Below are positions 8,352 to 16,852 of a stretch of 32,844 nt of DNA, piece after piece. The translations under genes were made by a program, and so were the position numbers. Below the pieces are notes generated by a model. The model was not told the origin of the DNA. It saw only the letters and a program-made list of their open reading frames with translations, and did no database searches. Every line of letters begins with the position of its first letter. Position 1 is the first letter of the stretch. Source of the stretch: Tannerella sp. (GTDB taxonomy: Bacteria; Bacteroidota; Bacteroidia; Bacteroidales; Tannerellaceae). The stretch covers positions 1-32,844 of the forward strand of contig JAIRSF010000060.1 in assembly GCA_031255595.1 (NCBI GenBank). Reading direction: 5' to 3'.

Positions 8352-9078
8352 ATTTTTCCACAATCCGGCTTACTTCCTCCGGGCTAAGTTCTTTTACGTT
8401 CGTAACCGTAAAGATTTCCGACAAAAAATCTCCATACAAATTACATTCACGTATCACATCTTCCAGCATTTTTTTTATGTCTACTTTCACCGGCGTCAGA
8501 AAAACAAGTTCCACATATTTATATCCTATCGTAAGGCGCTCTATTTCACAGTCTTCTTTAGGCAAAGCGTATCCAAATTCTTTCTCTATGACCTTGCGTT
8601 GATAATCGAGGAAAGGCATACCTTCGGAAGATAATATCAGAACATAAAAGCGCAGTTTTTGTCCTTTACCGCCTAAGCCCGTAGATATGTAAATCTGCTT
8701 TTCCCCCGACAATTCCGACTCAAGTGTAATGCGGCTTTCCATCAAGGCCATGTATGCCCAGTTGACAAGCTCCGGATCGGGATGTTGTTGTGCATATCGT
8801 TCCAGAAGCCTGTATGCCCGGACTTGTTTCGACGATGCCAGGATGGAAAGGACATGTTTTTTTTCGTCCCCCGACAATTCGTTATCCCGCAAATCCATCA
8901 TATATTTTTCATAATCCATATCATTCATCTCATGAACTTCTTTTCGTATACGATCCGAATATTTAAAATACTCCATCTGTTGTTCCACCGGAACACGATG
9001 TTCAAGAATATGAAAATGTCCGCCCATATTCCGGAAAGATTCGTAAAACCGCTTAAATACATCTTCCTGCCCTTTCAT
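8326..9078 (-). CDS. Conserved Bacteroidetes protein of unknown function
   Basis: A 250-residue soluble protein of a family I recall as conserved and unnamed in Bacteroidales. It begins MKGQEDVFKRFYESF, then GGHFHILEHR, a charged helical middle with a HEAT-like look (VLSILASSKQVRAYRLLERY, then VNWAYMALMESRITL), then a likely alpha/beta domain with ISTGLGGKGQKLRFYVLIL and IGYKYVELVFLTPVKVDI. No catalytic motif is recognised. The start is taken at 9078 (or 9084) because an AGGAGAG sits just upstream and because the promoter at 9129-9160 would begin transcription near 9122; longer forms starting at 9147 or 9159 would begin upstream of the transcript. It is the first gene of the operon with gtrA- and gtrB-like genes, and its 3' end overlaps the GtrA-like frame. 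A link to glycolipid handling is inference from position only. Confidence 0.75.
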   Translation of the reverse strand: MKGQEDVFKRFYESFRNMGGHFHILEHRVPVEQQMEYFKYSDRIRKEVHEMNDMDYEKYMMDLRDNELSGDEKKHVLSILASSKQVRAYRLLERYAQQHPDPELVNWAYMALMESRITLESELSGEKQIYISTGLGGKGQKLRFYVLILSSEGMPFLDYQRKVIEKEFGYALPKEDCEIERLTIGYKYVELVFLTPVKVDIKKMLEDVIRECNLYGDFLSEIFTVTNVKELSPEEVSRIVEKYGLDKTGR

Positions 9079-9128
9079 ACCCATCTCTCCTTTTCTTTTC
9101 TTGAAAATGAATAAAAATAATCCCGCAA

Positions 9129-9160
9129 CAAAAATACATTTTTTCATCAAAAATAGCAAA
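9129..9160 (-). promoter_or_regulatory. Bacteroidetes-type promoter of the leftward operon
   Basis: Read on the minus strand: TTTG (9160-9157), 20 bases, TATTTTTG (9136-9129). Both boxes match consensus and spacing is ideal. Transcription is expected to start near 9122, about 44 bases before the ATG at 9078. Confidence 0.7.
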
Positions 9161-9261
9161 TCAGGAAAAAAGGCCTTATCTTCGCAATTGTTAAAAAACA
9201 GCGCAAATATGGAAGTTAAAACAACTGTTTTTATTGTAAAACACTGATAACAAACTAAGAA

Positions 9262-10713
9262 ATGAACAGCTATATTGTACTTTTCGTCATACTTTTTTAT
9301 TTTTTTGTGTTAGTATTTATCTCATGGCTCACAGGGCGGAAAGGTACGGATAACGAAGCCTTTTTCCTTGGGAACCGGCGTTCGCCCTGGTACATCGTAG
9401 CCATCGGGATGATCGGATCCTCTCTTTCCGGGGTATCGTTCGTATCCGTACCCGGATGGGTTCGTTCTATTGACATGACGTATATGCAGATGATTTTCGG
9501 CTTCTTTTTCGGTTACATCATCATCGCCAAAGTATTGCTTCCCGTCTATTACAAACTGAAATTGACTTCAATTTATGAATACCTTAACGGTCGTATGGGC
9601 GTTAGAAGCTACAAAACGGGGGCTTCGTTCTTCCTGTTATCCAAAATGATCGGGGCGGCGGCGCGTTTTTACCTCGTTATGATGATTCTTCAGATTTATG
9701 TGTTCGACCAGTGGAAGGTTCCTTTTATCGTGACCGTAACGGCCGGCGTTCTCCTGATATGGCTTTATACCTATCGAAGCGGCATACGGACTATTATATG
9801 GACGGATACGCTCCAGGCGTTGTGCCTTGTGGGCATGCTTATTGTCATCATCTGGAAAGTAAAGGATTATTTGGGATTTGATATGGCGGAAACGGTGCAT
9901 GCACTGTATGAAAGCCCACATTTCCGCCTGTTTGAGTTTGAAGACTGGAGCAGTAAACAGCATTTTGTGAAGCAGTTCCTGAGTGGAATTTTTATCCCGG
10001 TAGTGATGACCGGATTAGATCAGGACATGATGCAAAAAAACCTGTCATGCAGGAATCTCAGAGATGCGCAGAAAAATATGTATGTATATGGTTTTTTATT
10101 TATCCCGATCAATTTTCTGTTCCTTTGCCTGGGCATATTATTCATCACATTCGCCTCGCAATCGAATATCACACTTCCGGCTGCAGGGGACGATATCCTG
10201 CCGATGTTATGCACATCCGGCGTTTTGGGCACATCGATCCTCATATTTTTCATCATCGGTATTATCGCCGCTGCGTTCAGTAGTGCGGATTCGGCATTAA
10301 CGGCGTTAACGACTTCTTTCTGTGTAGATATCTTAGGCATGGAAAAAGAAGAAGCCCGGAAAACAAAAAAAACCAGGTTCAAAGTGCATTTTTTCATTAC
10401 AATCGTATTCACGCTGGTCATTCTTCTGTTCAGGGCGGTAAACGACCGCAGTGTGATTGACGCTATTTATACGATCGCATCTTATACGTACGGCCCTTTA
10501 CTCGGACTTTTCGCCCTGGGCCTGTTTACCAAACAGAAACCGAACGACAAATACGTACCGTACATCTGCATCGCTACGCCTGTGATCTGCCTGATTTCAG
10601 ATTATCTTTTCCTGCGGTATACGGGTTATCATTTCGGGTATGAGCTGCTTATATTCAATGGTTTTCTTACATTCATGGGACTATGGTACGGCAGGAAAAG
10701 AGGCGTCCGCTGA
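9262..10713 (+). CDS. Sodium:solute symporter family transporter
   Basis: A 483-residue inner-membrane protein with about 13 hydrophobic helices, of the SSS family that couples sodium entry to solute uptake. Family features are the N-terminal helix followed by FFLGNRRSPWYIVAIGMIGSSLSGVS (broken helix TM1 with the GSSLSG sodium-site region), TGLDQDMMQKNLSCR near the middle, IIGIIAAAFSSADSALTALTT (the serine pair in TM8 that usually lines the sodium site) and TYGPLLGLFALGLF. The substrate cannot be deduced; sugars, sialic acid, amino acids and pantothenate are all used in this family. A weak -7-like box, TATCTTCG, lies at 9177-9184 between this gene and the divergent operon. A weak hairpin follows the stop. 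Confidence 0.88.
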   Translation: MNSYIVLFVILFYFFVLVFISWLTGRKGTDNEAFFLGNRRSPWYIVAIGMIGSSLSGVSFVSVPGWVRSIDMTYMQMIFGFFFGYIIIAKVLLPVYYKLKLTSIYEYLNGRMGVRSYKTGASFFLLSKMIGAAARFYLVMMILQIYVFDQWKVPFIVTVTAGVLLIWLYTYRSGIRTIIWTDTLQALCLVGMLIVIIWKVKDYLGFDMAETVHALYESPHFRLFEFEDWSSKQHFVKQFLSGIFIPVVMTGLDQDMMQKNLSCRNLRDAQKNMYVYGFLFIPINFLFLCLGILFITFASQSNITLPAAGDDILPMLCTSGVLGTSILIFFIIGIIAAAFSSADSALTALTTSFCVDILGMEKEEARKTKKTRFKVHFFITIVFTLVILLFRAVNDRSVIDAIYTIASYTYGPLLGLFALGLFTKQKPNDKYVPYICIATPVICLISDYLFLRYTGYHFGYELLIFNGFLTFMGLWYGRKRGVR

Positions 10714-10731
10714 AATCCCGCCACAGGATTT
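10713..10731 (+). terminator. Weak terminator after the symporter gene
   Basis: AAATCC (10713-10718) pairs with GGATTT (10726-10731) around a 7-base loop, followed by TTATG. The stem is short and begins at the stop codon, so this is only a candidate. Confidence 0.3.
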
Positions 10732-10744
10732 TTATGAATACGTG

Positions 10745-10778
10745 TTTGTGTATAATTGAAGATTTTATGCTAACTTTG
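10745..10778 (+). promoter_or_regulatory. Promoter of engB
   Basis: TTTG (10745-10748), 22 bases, TAACTTTG (10771-10778). The -7 box matches TAnnTTTG; spacing is one base over the usual range. The ATG follows 19 bases after the box. Confidence 0.55.
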
Positions 10779-10797
10779 CTTTCCTAATTATTGATTT

Positions 10798-11403
10798 ATG
10801 GAAATAAAAAGCGCCAGATTTGTTATTAGTAATACGGATGTTGAGAAGTGTCCGGAGGGAACGGTACCGGAATATGCCTTCATCGGACGTTCCAATGTGG
10901 GCAAGTCGTCCCTCATCAACATGTTGACCAACCATAAAGGATTGGCGATGACCTCTCAAAAACCGGGTAAAACGCAATTGATCAACCATTTTATCATCAA
11001 CGACAAGTGGTACCTGGTCGATTTGCCGGGCTACGGATACGCGCAAAGAGGGAAGGCCGGACGCGAGAGTATACGGAAAATAATAGAGGATTATATCCTT
11101 GAACGTGAGCAGTTGACAAACCTTTTCGTATTGATCGACTGTCGGCATGAACCGCAAAAAATAGACCTTGAGTTTATGGAATGGCTCGGGGAAAACGATA
11201 TTCCTTTTTCGATCATTTTTACGAAAACAGATAAAATCGGTAAAAATAAACTGTCGGAAAACCTGGAAGCATATCGGAATAAAATGTTTGAAACGTGGGA
11301 AGAACTTCCTCCCATCTTAGTTTCTTCCTCCGAGAAACGGGAGGGTAGGGAAGAAATTCTGCAATATATAGAAGATATTAATGACATGCTTCGCACAAGA
11401 TAA
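10798..11403 (+). CDS. engB: Ribosome biogenesis GTP-binding protein EngB/YsxC
   Basis: A 201-residue TRAFAC-class GTPase needed for assembly of the large ribosomal subunit. The G1 P-loop is [10 protein letters not shown] (residues 30-39), preceded by the family's [10 protein letters not shown]. The switch region shows [15 protein letters not shown]3 is DLPGYGYA, G4 is TKTDK, and G5 lies around [12 protein letters not shown]. Length is typical for EngB. It is the only gene on its predicted transcript unless reading continues into topB 122 bases later; a 9-pair hairpin at 11436-11466 lies in that gap. Confidence 0.95.
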   Translation: MEIKSARFVISNTDVEKCPEGTVPEYAFIGRSNVGKSSLINMLTNHKGLAMTSQKPGKTQLINHFIINDKWYLVDLPGYGYAQRGKAGRESIRKIIEDYILEREQLTNLFVLIDCRHEPQKIDLEFMEWLGENDIPFSIIFTKTDKIGKNKLSENLEAYRNKMFETWEELPPILVSSSEKREGREEILQYIEDINDMLRTR

Positions 11404-11435
11404 AAAACGTTTCCCGATGTTGGAATCCCAAAAGG

Positions 11436-11466
11436 GGTCGCTTTTGTTTCGTTTCGTAAAGCGACC
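11436..11466 (+). other. Hairpin between engB and topB
   Basis: GGTCGCTTT (11436-11444) pairs perfectly with AAAGCGACC (11458-11466) around a 13-base loop. No T-run follows, so it is not a standard terminator. It may be an attenuating or RNA-stabilising element between two housekeeping genes. Confidence 0.4.
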
Positions 11467-11525
11467 GGTGATTCTCAAAGGGAAGCAGATACGGACAATG
11501 GGAAAATTAATTACGAATCGCTGAA

Positions 11526-13664
11526 ATGAAAGTATGCATCGCCGAAAAGCCGAGTGTAGCGCGTGAGATTGCGGGAGTGCTCGGCGCTACGCAAAAAAAA
11601 GACGGCTATATCGAAGGAAACGGATACCAGGTGTCCTGGACATTCGGGCATTTGTGTACGCTCAAAGAGCCGCATGACTATACCGCAGACTGGAAATCCT
11701 GGAACATACGTTTCCTGCCCATGATTCCCCCGCGCTTTGGCATCAAACTGATTGATAATCCTACCTACCGGAAACAATTCAAAATACTTGAATCGCTTAT
11801 TCAAAATGCCGAAGAAGTTATTAACTGCGGTGACGCCGGTCTGGAAGGAGAACTGATACAACGCTGGGTGCTGCAGAAAGCGGGATGCAAATGCCCCGTA
11901 CGCCGCCTGTGGATATCATCGTTAACGGAAGAATCCATACGGGACGGGTTTCAGAGATTGAAAGACCAGTCGGAATACCGGCCTCTTTATGAAGCCGGAT
12001 TATCACGCGCCATCGGGGACTGGATTCTCGGTATGAACGCAACACGCTTATATACGCTTCGTTACGGTCAAAACAAACAGGTCTTATCTATTGGGCGCGT
12101 TCAGACTCCCACGCTTGCGCTGATCGTAAAACGCCGGAAAGAAATCGAAAATTTCAAACCGGAACCTTACTGGGAATTAAAAACGGTCTACCGCGAAACG
12201 ACATTTTCGTCCACACAGGGAAAATTTTCCCAAAAGGAAGAAGGAGAAGACCTTTTGCAAAGAATAACGGATAAGCTTTTTACGATCACCGAAATAAATA
12301 AAAAGAAAGGAAAAGAATCCGCACCGCGCCTGTTCGACCTGACTTCTTTGCAAGTGGAATGTAATAAGAAATTTTCGTTTTCGGCCGACGACACGCTGAA
12401 ACTGATACAATCCTTATACGAGAAAAAAGTGACGACCTATCCGCGTGTCGACACCACATTCCTGAGTGAAGATATCTATCCCAAGGTGCCGCAGACATTG
12501 CAGGGATTAGTTGACTATGCCCTGCTCACAGCGCCGTTGCTGGCTGCCAAAATTCCAAAATCGAAAAAAGTATTCGATAACTCTAAAGTAACGGATCACC
12601 ATGCGATCATCCCGACCGGCGTACCGGCGCGTAATCTGACCGACAACGAGCGCAAGGTGTACGACCTTGTCGCAAGGCGCTTTATCGCCGCGTTCTATCC
12701 CGATTGCGAAGTGTCGACGACAACGGTATTGGGAGAGGTGGAAGATGTGAAATTCAAAGTTACCGGCAAACAAATTCTTAGTCCCGGATGGCGTGTCGTG
12801 TTTGAAAAAGAGGACAAGGAACAGGCCGAACAGCCGGATAACTCCTCGCAAAACGACGACAAACAAAACCCGGAAGAAAACTCCGCACTGCCCGAATTTA
12901 TCAAAGGCGAGAGCGGCCCGCACACACCCGATTTTGCGGAAAAATGGACAACACCCCCCAAACCGTACACCGAAGCAACTTTGCTGAGGGCGATGGAAAC
13001 CGCCGGAAAACTTGTTGAAGACGATGAGTTGAGGGATGCACTCAAAGAAAACGGGATCGGGCGCCCGTCCACACGCGCCGCCATCATCGAAACCTTATTC
13101 AAACGTAATTATATACGTAAGGAACGGAAAAACCTGTATGCGACCCCGACCGGTGTAGAACTGATCGACACCATCCGGGAAGAATTACTGAAAAGCGCCG
13201 AACTGACGGGTCGGTGGGAGAAAAAATTACGCCGGATAGAACAGGGCGATTACGAAGCCGGACTGTTTATCGGGGAACTGAAGGAAATGATGGAAGAAAT
13301 CGTCCGGAATGTACTCTCCGACAAGAGCGCCCATACCATCACCATTGATGAAGATGCGATCGGGAAAAGTATGCAAAATACGGAAAGATCAAATGACCCC
13401 GGCGGCGCCTCATCCGGCAAGACAAAGGCGCCGTCCGCCCGGAACGCCTCCGAAACAAAAGGAGAAGAAAAGCCCAAACGTAAGGCTCCGGCAAAACCTC
13501 CGGTTTGTCCCCTCTGCAAACAGGGTCACATCATCCGGGGAAAAACGGCTTACGGATGCTCCGAATATATGAACGGCTGCACCTTTCGCCTTCCATACGA
13601 AAAATATGGAAACGGTTTAAGCGATGCGGAACTTAAAAAAATCATCAAAAATCCAGATAAATAA
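11526..13664 (+). CDS. topB: DNA topoisomerase III
   Basis: A 712-residue type IA topoisomerase, which cuts one strand via a 5'-phosphotyrosine to decatenate or relax DNA. The Toprim domain begins with KVCIAEKPSVARE (Glu of the EKPS motif) and has the acidic motif NCGDAGLEGEL, with Asp103, Gly105 and Glu107 where many homologues have DxDxE. The active-site tyrosine is Tyr305 in TYPRVDT. SIGRVQTPTLALI and KENGIGRPSTRAAIIETL are further family signatures. Residues about 430-460 form a low-complexity acidic insert (KEDKEQAEQPDNSSQNDDKQ). A basic linker leads to one C-terminal zinc ribbon starting at Cys661 (CPLCKQG, then GCSEYMNGC). It ends 22 bases before the NfeD-type gene, so the two may be co-transcribed. 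Confidence 0.93.
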   Translation: MKVCIAEKPSVAREIAGVLGATQKKDGYIEGNGYQVSWTFGHLCTLKEPHDYTADWKSWNIRFLPMIPPRFGIKLIDNPTYRKQFKILESLIQNAEEVINCGDAGLEGELIQRWVLQKAGCKCPVRRLWISSLTEESIRDGFQRLKDQSEYRPLYEAGLSRAIGDWILGMNATRLYTLRYGQNKQVLSIGRVQTPTLALIVKRRKEIENFKPEPYWELKTVYRETTFSSTQGKFSQKEEGEDLLQRITDKLFTITEINKKKGKESAPRLFDLTSLQVECNKKFSFSADDTLKLIQSLYEKKVTTYPRVDTTFLSEDIYPKVPQTLQGLVDYALLTAPLLAAKIPKSKKVFDNSKVTDHHAIIPTGVPARNLTDNERKVYDLVARRFIAAFYPDCEVSTTTVLGEVEDVKFKVTGKQILSPGWRVVFEKEDKEQAEQPDNSSQNDDKQNPEENSALPEFIKGESGPHTPDFAEKWTTPPKPYTEATLLRAMETAGKLVEDDELRDALKENGIGRPSTRAAIIETLFKRNYIRKERKNLYATPTGVELIDTIREELLKSAELTGRWEKKLRRIEQGDYEAGLFIGELKEMMEEIVRNVLSDKSAHTITIDEDAIGKSMQNTERSNDPGGASSGKTKAPSARNASETKGEEKPKRKAPAKPPVCPLCKQGHIIRGKTAYGCSEYMNGCTFRLPYEKYGNGLSDAELKKIIKNPDK

Positions 13665-13686
13665 TACACCCTTTAATCCGAAAGCT

Positions 13687-15087
13687 ATGAATAGAACATT
13701 AGTCAAAGCAACGATATATTGCTTCATCGCATGGTTTGTTACCACTACAGGCATGACCGCTGCCCCCGACAGTCCTTTAGTCTATAAAATAGACATTAAA
13801 AAAGAGATTGACAAAACATCACAGATATACCTTTACAAAGGACTTACGGAAGCCCAAGCGCTTGGCGCCGACGCCATACTCCTCCACCTGAACACATACG
13901 GGGGATTATTGGAATCGGCCGACTCCATGCGTACAGCTATATTATACAGTCCCATACCCGTATATGTTTTCGTTGATAACAACGCCGCTTCGGCAGGAGC
14001 GCTCATCTCAATCGCCTGTAAAAAAATATACATGCGTAAAGGCGCGAGTATCGGGGCGGCTACGGTCGTCATCCAGACCGGAGAGGGGATGCCCGACAAA
14101 TACCAGTCTTATATGCGCTCCATGATGCGCGCCACAGCGGAAGCGCATGGGAAAGACACCCTCATACATGGTCGGGATACCACCTTTGAATGGATACGTG
14201 ATCCGAAAATCGCAGAAGCTATGGTCGATAACCGTATCTCTATCCCGCACTTGGTCGACTCGGGAAAGACGCTGACACTGACGTCCGAAGAGGCCCTGAA
14301 ATGGGGATTTTGCGACGGCATTGCCGAATCTGTGGATGATGTTATCACAAAATACATGCAATACGATACCTATAAATTAAAAACTTATACACCTTCCTGG
14401 CTTGATAACCTGAAAGGATTCCTGATGAACCCGATTCTTCAATCCCTGTTGATTATGATTATTATCGGAGGCATCTATTTTGAACTTCAGACGCCGGGCG
14501 TCGGTTTTCCATCCATCGCAGCGATAACGGCCGCCGTATTATATTTCGCCCCGTTGTATGTCGAAGGGCTTGCGGCTAATTGGGAGATACTCGTCTTTGT
14601 TATAGGGTTGCTTCTCATCGTTTTCGAGCTGTTTGTCATTCCCGGACTCGGAGTAGCCGGGATCGCCGGTGCGTTATTGGTCATAACCGGGCTTACCCTC
14701 GCCCTTGTGAACAATATGAACTTCGACTTCGAACAGGTCAACGGCTTTGAGATCGGACGCTCCATCCTTGTCGTATTAGTCGGCGTCACCGTCGGGTTCG
14801 GCGCTATGTTATGGGTATCGAGCCGGATAGGAGCCAAAGGGGCTTTACGCAAATTGGCATTAGTAGCCGATCTTGAAGAAGCCGTATCTTCACCGGTCTT
14901 GTCTGCGCTCATCGGAAAAGAGGGCAAAACCGCTACTGTCCTTCGCCCGTCCGGAAAAGTGATCATCGACGGCGTCTACTACGATGGCGTTTCGGAATCC
15001 GGGTTTATTGAAAAAGGCGCAAATGTGGTTGTCGTACGCTTCGGAAACGCCCAGGTATATGTAGAAATATCGGACGCAAACAAATAA
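13687..15087 (+). CDS. ClpP-class serine protease with NfeD domain (long-form NfeD)
   Basis: A 466-residue membrane protein of the long NfeD type. After a signal sequence (about 1-25) comes a ClpP/SppA-like protease domain: LLHLNTYGGLLESADSMR, then DNNAASAGALIS with the nucleophile Ser102, and RKGASIGAATVV. Lys138 (PDKYQSY) lies where the Ser-Lys dyad partner is expected by analogy with the archaeal 1510-N protease. From about residue 240 there are four or five membrane helices, and the end (about 395-466) is an OB-fold NfeD domain. Such proteases are thought to work with stomatin/flotillin-type proteins in membrane quality control. The floA gene of this window is over 13 kb away with its own short NfeD protein. 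The ATG at 13687 is chosen because an earlier in-frame ATG at 13624 lies inside topB and gives no signal sequence. Confidence 0.85.
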   Translation: MNRTLVKATIYCFIAWFVTTTGMTAAPDSPLVYKIDIKKEIDKTSQIYLYKGLTEAQALGADAILLHLNTYGGLLESADSMRTAILYSPIPVYVFVDNNAASAGALISIACKKIYMRKGASIGAATVVIQTGEGMPDKYQSYMRSMMRATAEAHGKDTLIHGRDTTFEWIRDPKIAEAMVDNRISIPHLVDSGKTLTLTSEEALKWGFCDGIAESVDDVITKYMQYDTYKLKTYTPSWLDNLKGFLMNPILQSLLIMIIIGGIYFELQTPGVGFPSIAAITAAVLYFAPLYVEGLAANWEILVFVIGLLLIVFELFVIPGLGVAGIAGALLVITGLTLALVNNMNFDFEQVNGFEIGRSILVVLVGVTVGFGAMLWVSSRIGAKGALRKLALVADLEEAVSSPVLSALIGKEGKTATVLRPSGKVIIDGVYYDGVSESGFIEKGANVVVVRFGNAQVYVEISDANK

Positions 15088-15088
15088 T

Positions 15089-15553
15089 TCACATTCCGGC
15101 AAAACGAAAAGGCAACAGGTCTTTCGCAGAAGAAACGATGACCGTTTCATCACTTCCGCACATCAGGATGCGCACCGGTTTTCCGTACCGCTGTTCCGTT
15201 TCGAGTATCACCTGGCGACAAGCGCCACAGGGAGATATCGATCGCTGGAGAACGCCCTCTTTTATAGCGACGATCGCCAACGACAGTACCGGTATCCGGG
15301 GAAAGGAGGCTCCGGCATGAAACAAAGCGACACGTTCGGCGCACAAACCGGACGGATAAGCTCTATTTTCCTGGTTGCTTCCTTCCACAATCACGCCATC
15401 CTCCAACATAACCGCCGCCCCAACCTGAAACCGGGAATAAGGAGCATAGGCGCGTCCGGCCGCAGAAACAGCGGCGGCACGCAACCGGCTATCTTCCGGC
15501 GACAAGCTTTCCGTCTTCAATATGTTGACACATAATTCTATTTTTTCTTCCAT
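15089..15553 (-). CDS. cdd: Cytidine deaminase
   Basis: A 154-residue zinc enzyme converting cytidine and deoxycytidine to uridine forms in pyrimidine salvage. The fold's signatures are AYAPYSRFQVGAAV (substrate binding), then GLCAERVALF, where Cys and Glu bind zinc and shuttle protons, and PCGACRQVI with the second and third zinc cysteines. The length fits the small tetrameric class. It is convergent with the NfeD-type gene, with only one base between the two stop codons and no terminator there, so the transcripts must overlap. No clean promoter was found upstream of 15553. Confidence 0.93.
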   Translation of the reverse strand: MEEKIELCVNILKTESLSPEDSRLRAAAVSAAGRAYAPYSRFQVGAAVMLEDGVIVEGSNQENRAYPSGLCAERVALFHAGASFPRIPVLSLAIVAIKEGVLQRSISPCGACRQVILETEQRYGKPVRILMCGSDETVIVSSAKDLLPFRFAGM

Positions 15554-15871
15554 AGTGAATGCAAAATAATTAAAATGTTACCGGTTCAATAACACCGCCC
15601 GTTCCCGATGTGAAAAATGAACCGTTGTAAAAGCAAAATTACATGAAAATTCGCATACCGCATACAACAAACGACTAAAAATTTCCGGCAAAATGTGCGG
15701 AAAATATACTTTTCTTATCAAATTGCACGTTTTTTTTATTTGTAAATCGTATATTTGCAGCCGTTTTATTTTTATTGAATGAATTAGTGATCCTCGTCTG
15801 TGTTCTCTCGTTAAAAATTAAGAAAGAACAGGGGATGTTTGGATTGCAATATAAAAGTGAAGATGTGAATT
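15554..15871. other. Divergent intergenic region between cdd and the GH73 gene
   Basis: A 318-base A/T-rich interval with no credible gene. It contains the -7 box at 15750-15757 for the rightward gene and a leader of about 108 bases after the expected start. The leftward promoter for cdd should lie near 15565-15600, but only imperfect boxes are visible. Confidence 0.5.
15750..15757 (+). promoter_or_regulatory. -7 box upstream of the GH73 gene
   Basis: TATATTTG matches TAnnTTTG exactly. The -33 partner is poor: a TTGC at 15723-15726 lies 23 bases upstream. The leader to the ATG at 15872 would be about 108 bases. Confidence 0.45.
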
Positions 15872-16837
15872 ATGAAACGACATACACGATTGTTTTTTAC
15901 AGGCCTTTTGCTTGCTGTAAATTTTCTCCCTGTACAGGGACAAAAGCGCAATGCAAAAAACCCTAATTATGAACAGTATATAGAAAAATATAAAATTTTG
16001 GCTATCAAGCAGCAGCATGAATATAAGATACCTGCAAGTATTACATTAGCCCAGGGACTTTTAGAATCGAATGCAGGCAACAGCCGGCTGGCGCGCTTGG
16101 GAAATAATCACTTTGGGATAAAATGTAAGCCGGAGTGGCGTGGCGGACGCATTTACCATGACGATGATGAAAAAAACGAATGTTTCCGCACATACAAATC
16201 CGTAGAAGAATCGTATATCGATCATTCCTTATTTCTTGCCAAAAGAAAATATTATGTATCTTTGTTTGATCTGGATATACACGACTATAAAGGATGGGCG
16301 CATGGACTGCAGAAGTGTGGTTATGCAACCGACAAATCCTACGGGCCGAAGTTGGTCGGACTTATTGAAACCTATGAATTGTATAAATACGACAAGGCGA
16401 GAATTTTAGATAAAACACCGATCATTGACGATATCTATGAAATAAAGATCCACACGCCCGAAACCGACAAACGTCGTCCGGCCGTTGTCAACTGGAGGCG
16501 CAGGATTCTTAAAACAAACGAAATCCATTATATTGAAGCGCAGGAAAATGACTCGTACGAATTTATTGCGTATGATACGCGCATGAAACTGAAAAGATTG
16601 CTGAAATATAATGAGGTAACAAAAGATCATAAATTAAAAGAAGGCGACCGGATCTATCTTCAGGGGAAAAGGAGATATGCAAGCAAAGACAACGGTATTC
16701 ATGTCGTTAAAGCCGGAGAATCGTTACACAGCATCTCTCAATTGTATGGTATGAAGTTAAACTCTTTATACAAACTGAACAGGATAAAAGAAAGTTATAC
16801 TCCCAAACCGGGAGATACACTGAAAGTCCACAAATAA
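15872..16837 (+). CDS. Exported glucosaminidase (GH73) with LysM domains
   Basis: A 321-residue exported peptidoglycan hydrolase. A signal sequence (1-23, ending near PVQGQ) is followed by a GH73 glucosaminidase domain at about 30-170: ITLAQGLLESNAGNS with the catalytic Glu65, GNNHFGIKC, FRTYKSVEESYIDHS and GLQKCGYATDKSY. GH73 enzymes cleave the N-acetylglucosamine bond of the glycan backbone. Two C-terminal LysM-type peptidoglycan-binding modules follow, one imperfect at about 210-262 (HYIEAQENDSYEFIAYDTRM, then LKEGDRIYLQ) and one clear at about 272-320 (HVVKAGESLHSISQLYGMKL, then PKPGDTLKV). It probably acts in the periplasm in wall turnover or cell separation. The purM gene begins 15 bases after it, so both may share the transcript from 15757. 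Confidence 0.9.
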   Translation: MKRHTRLFFTGLLLAVNFLPVQGQKRNAKNPNYEQYIEKYKILAIKQQHEYKIPASITLAQGLLESNAGNSRLARLGNNHFGIKCKPEWRGGRIYHDDDEKNECFRTYKSVEESYIDHSLFLAKRKYYVSLFDLDIHDYKGWAHGLQKCGYATDKSYGPKLVGLIETYELYKYDKARILDKTPIIDDIYEIKIHTPETDKRRPAVVNWRRRILKTNEIHYIEAQENDSYEFIAYDTRMKLKRLLKYNEVTKDHKLKEGDRIYLQGKRRYASKDNGIHVVKAGESLHSISQLYGMKLNSLYKLNRIKESYTPKPGDTLKVHK

Positions 16838-16852
16838 ATATAGACGGATTTT

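Noticed and set aside
13624-13686. Earlier start for the long NfeD gene within topB
   Set aside because: The added residues are charged and would bury the signal sequence; the ATG at 13687 begins it directly.
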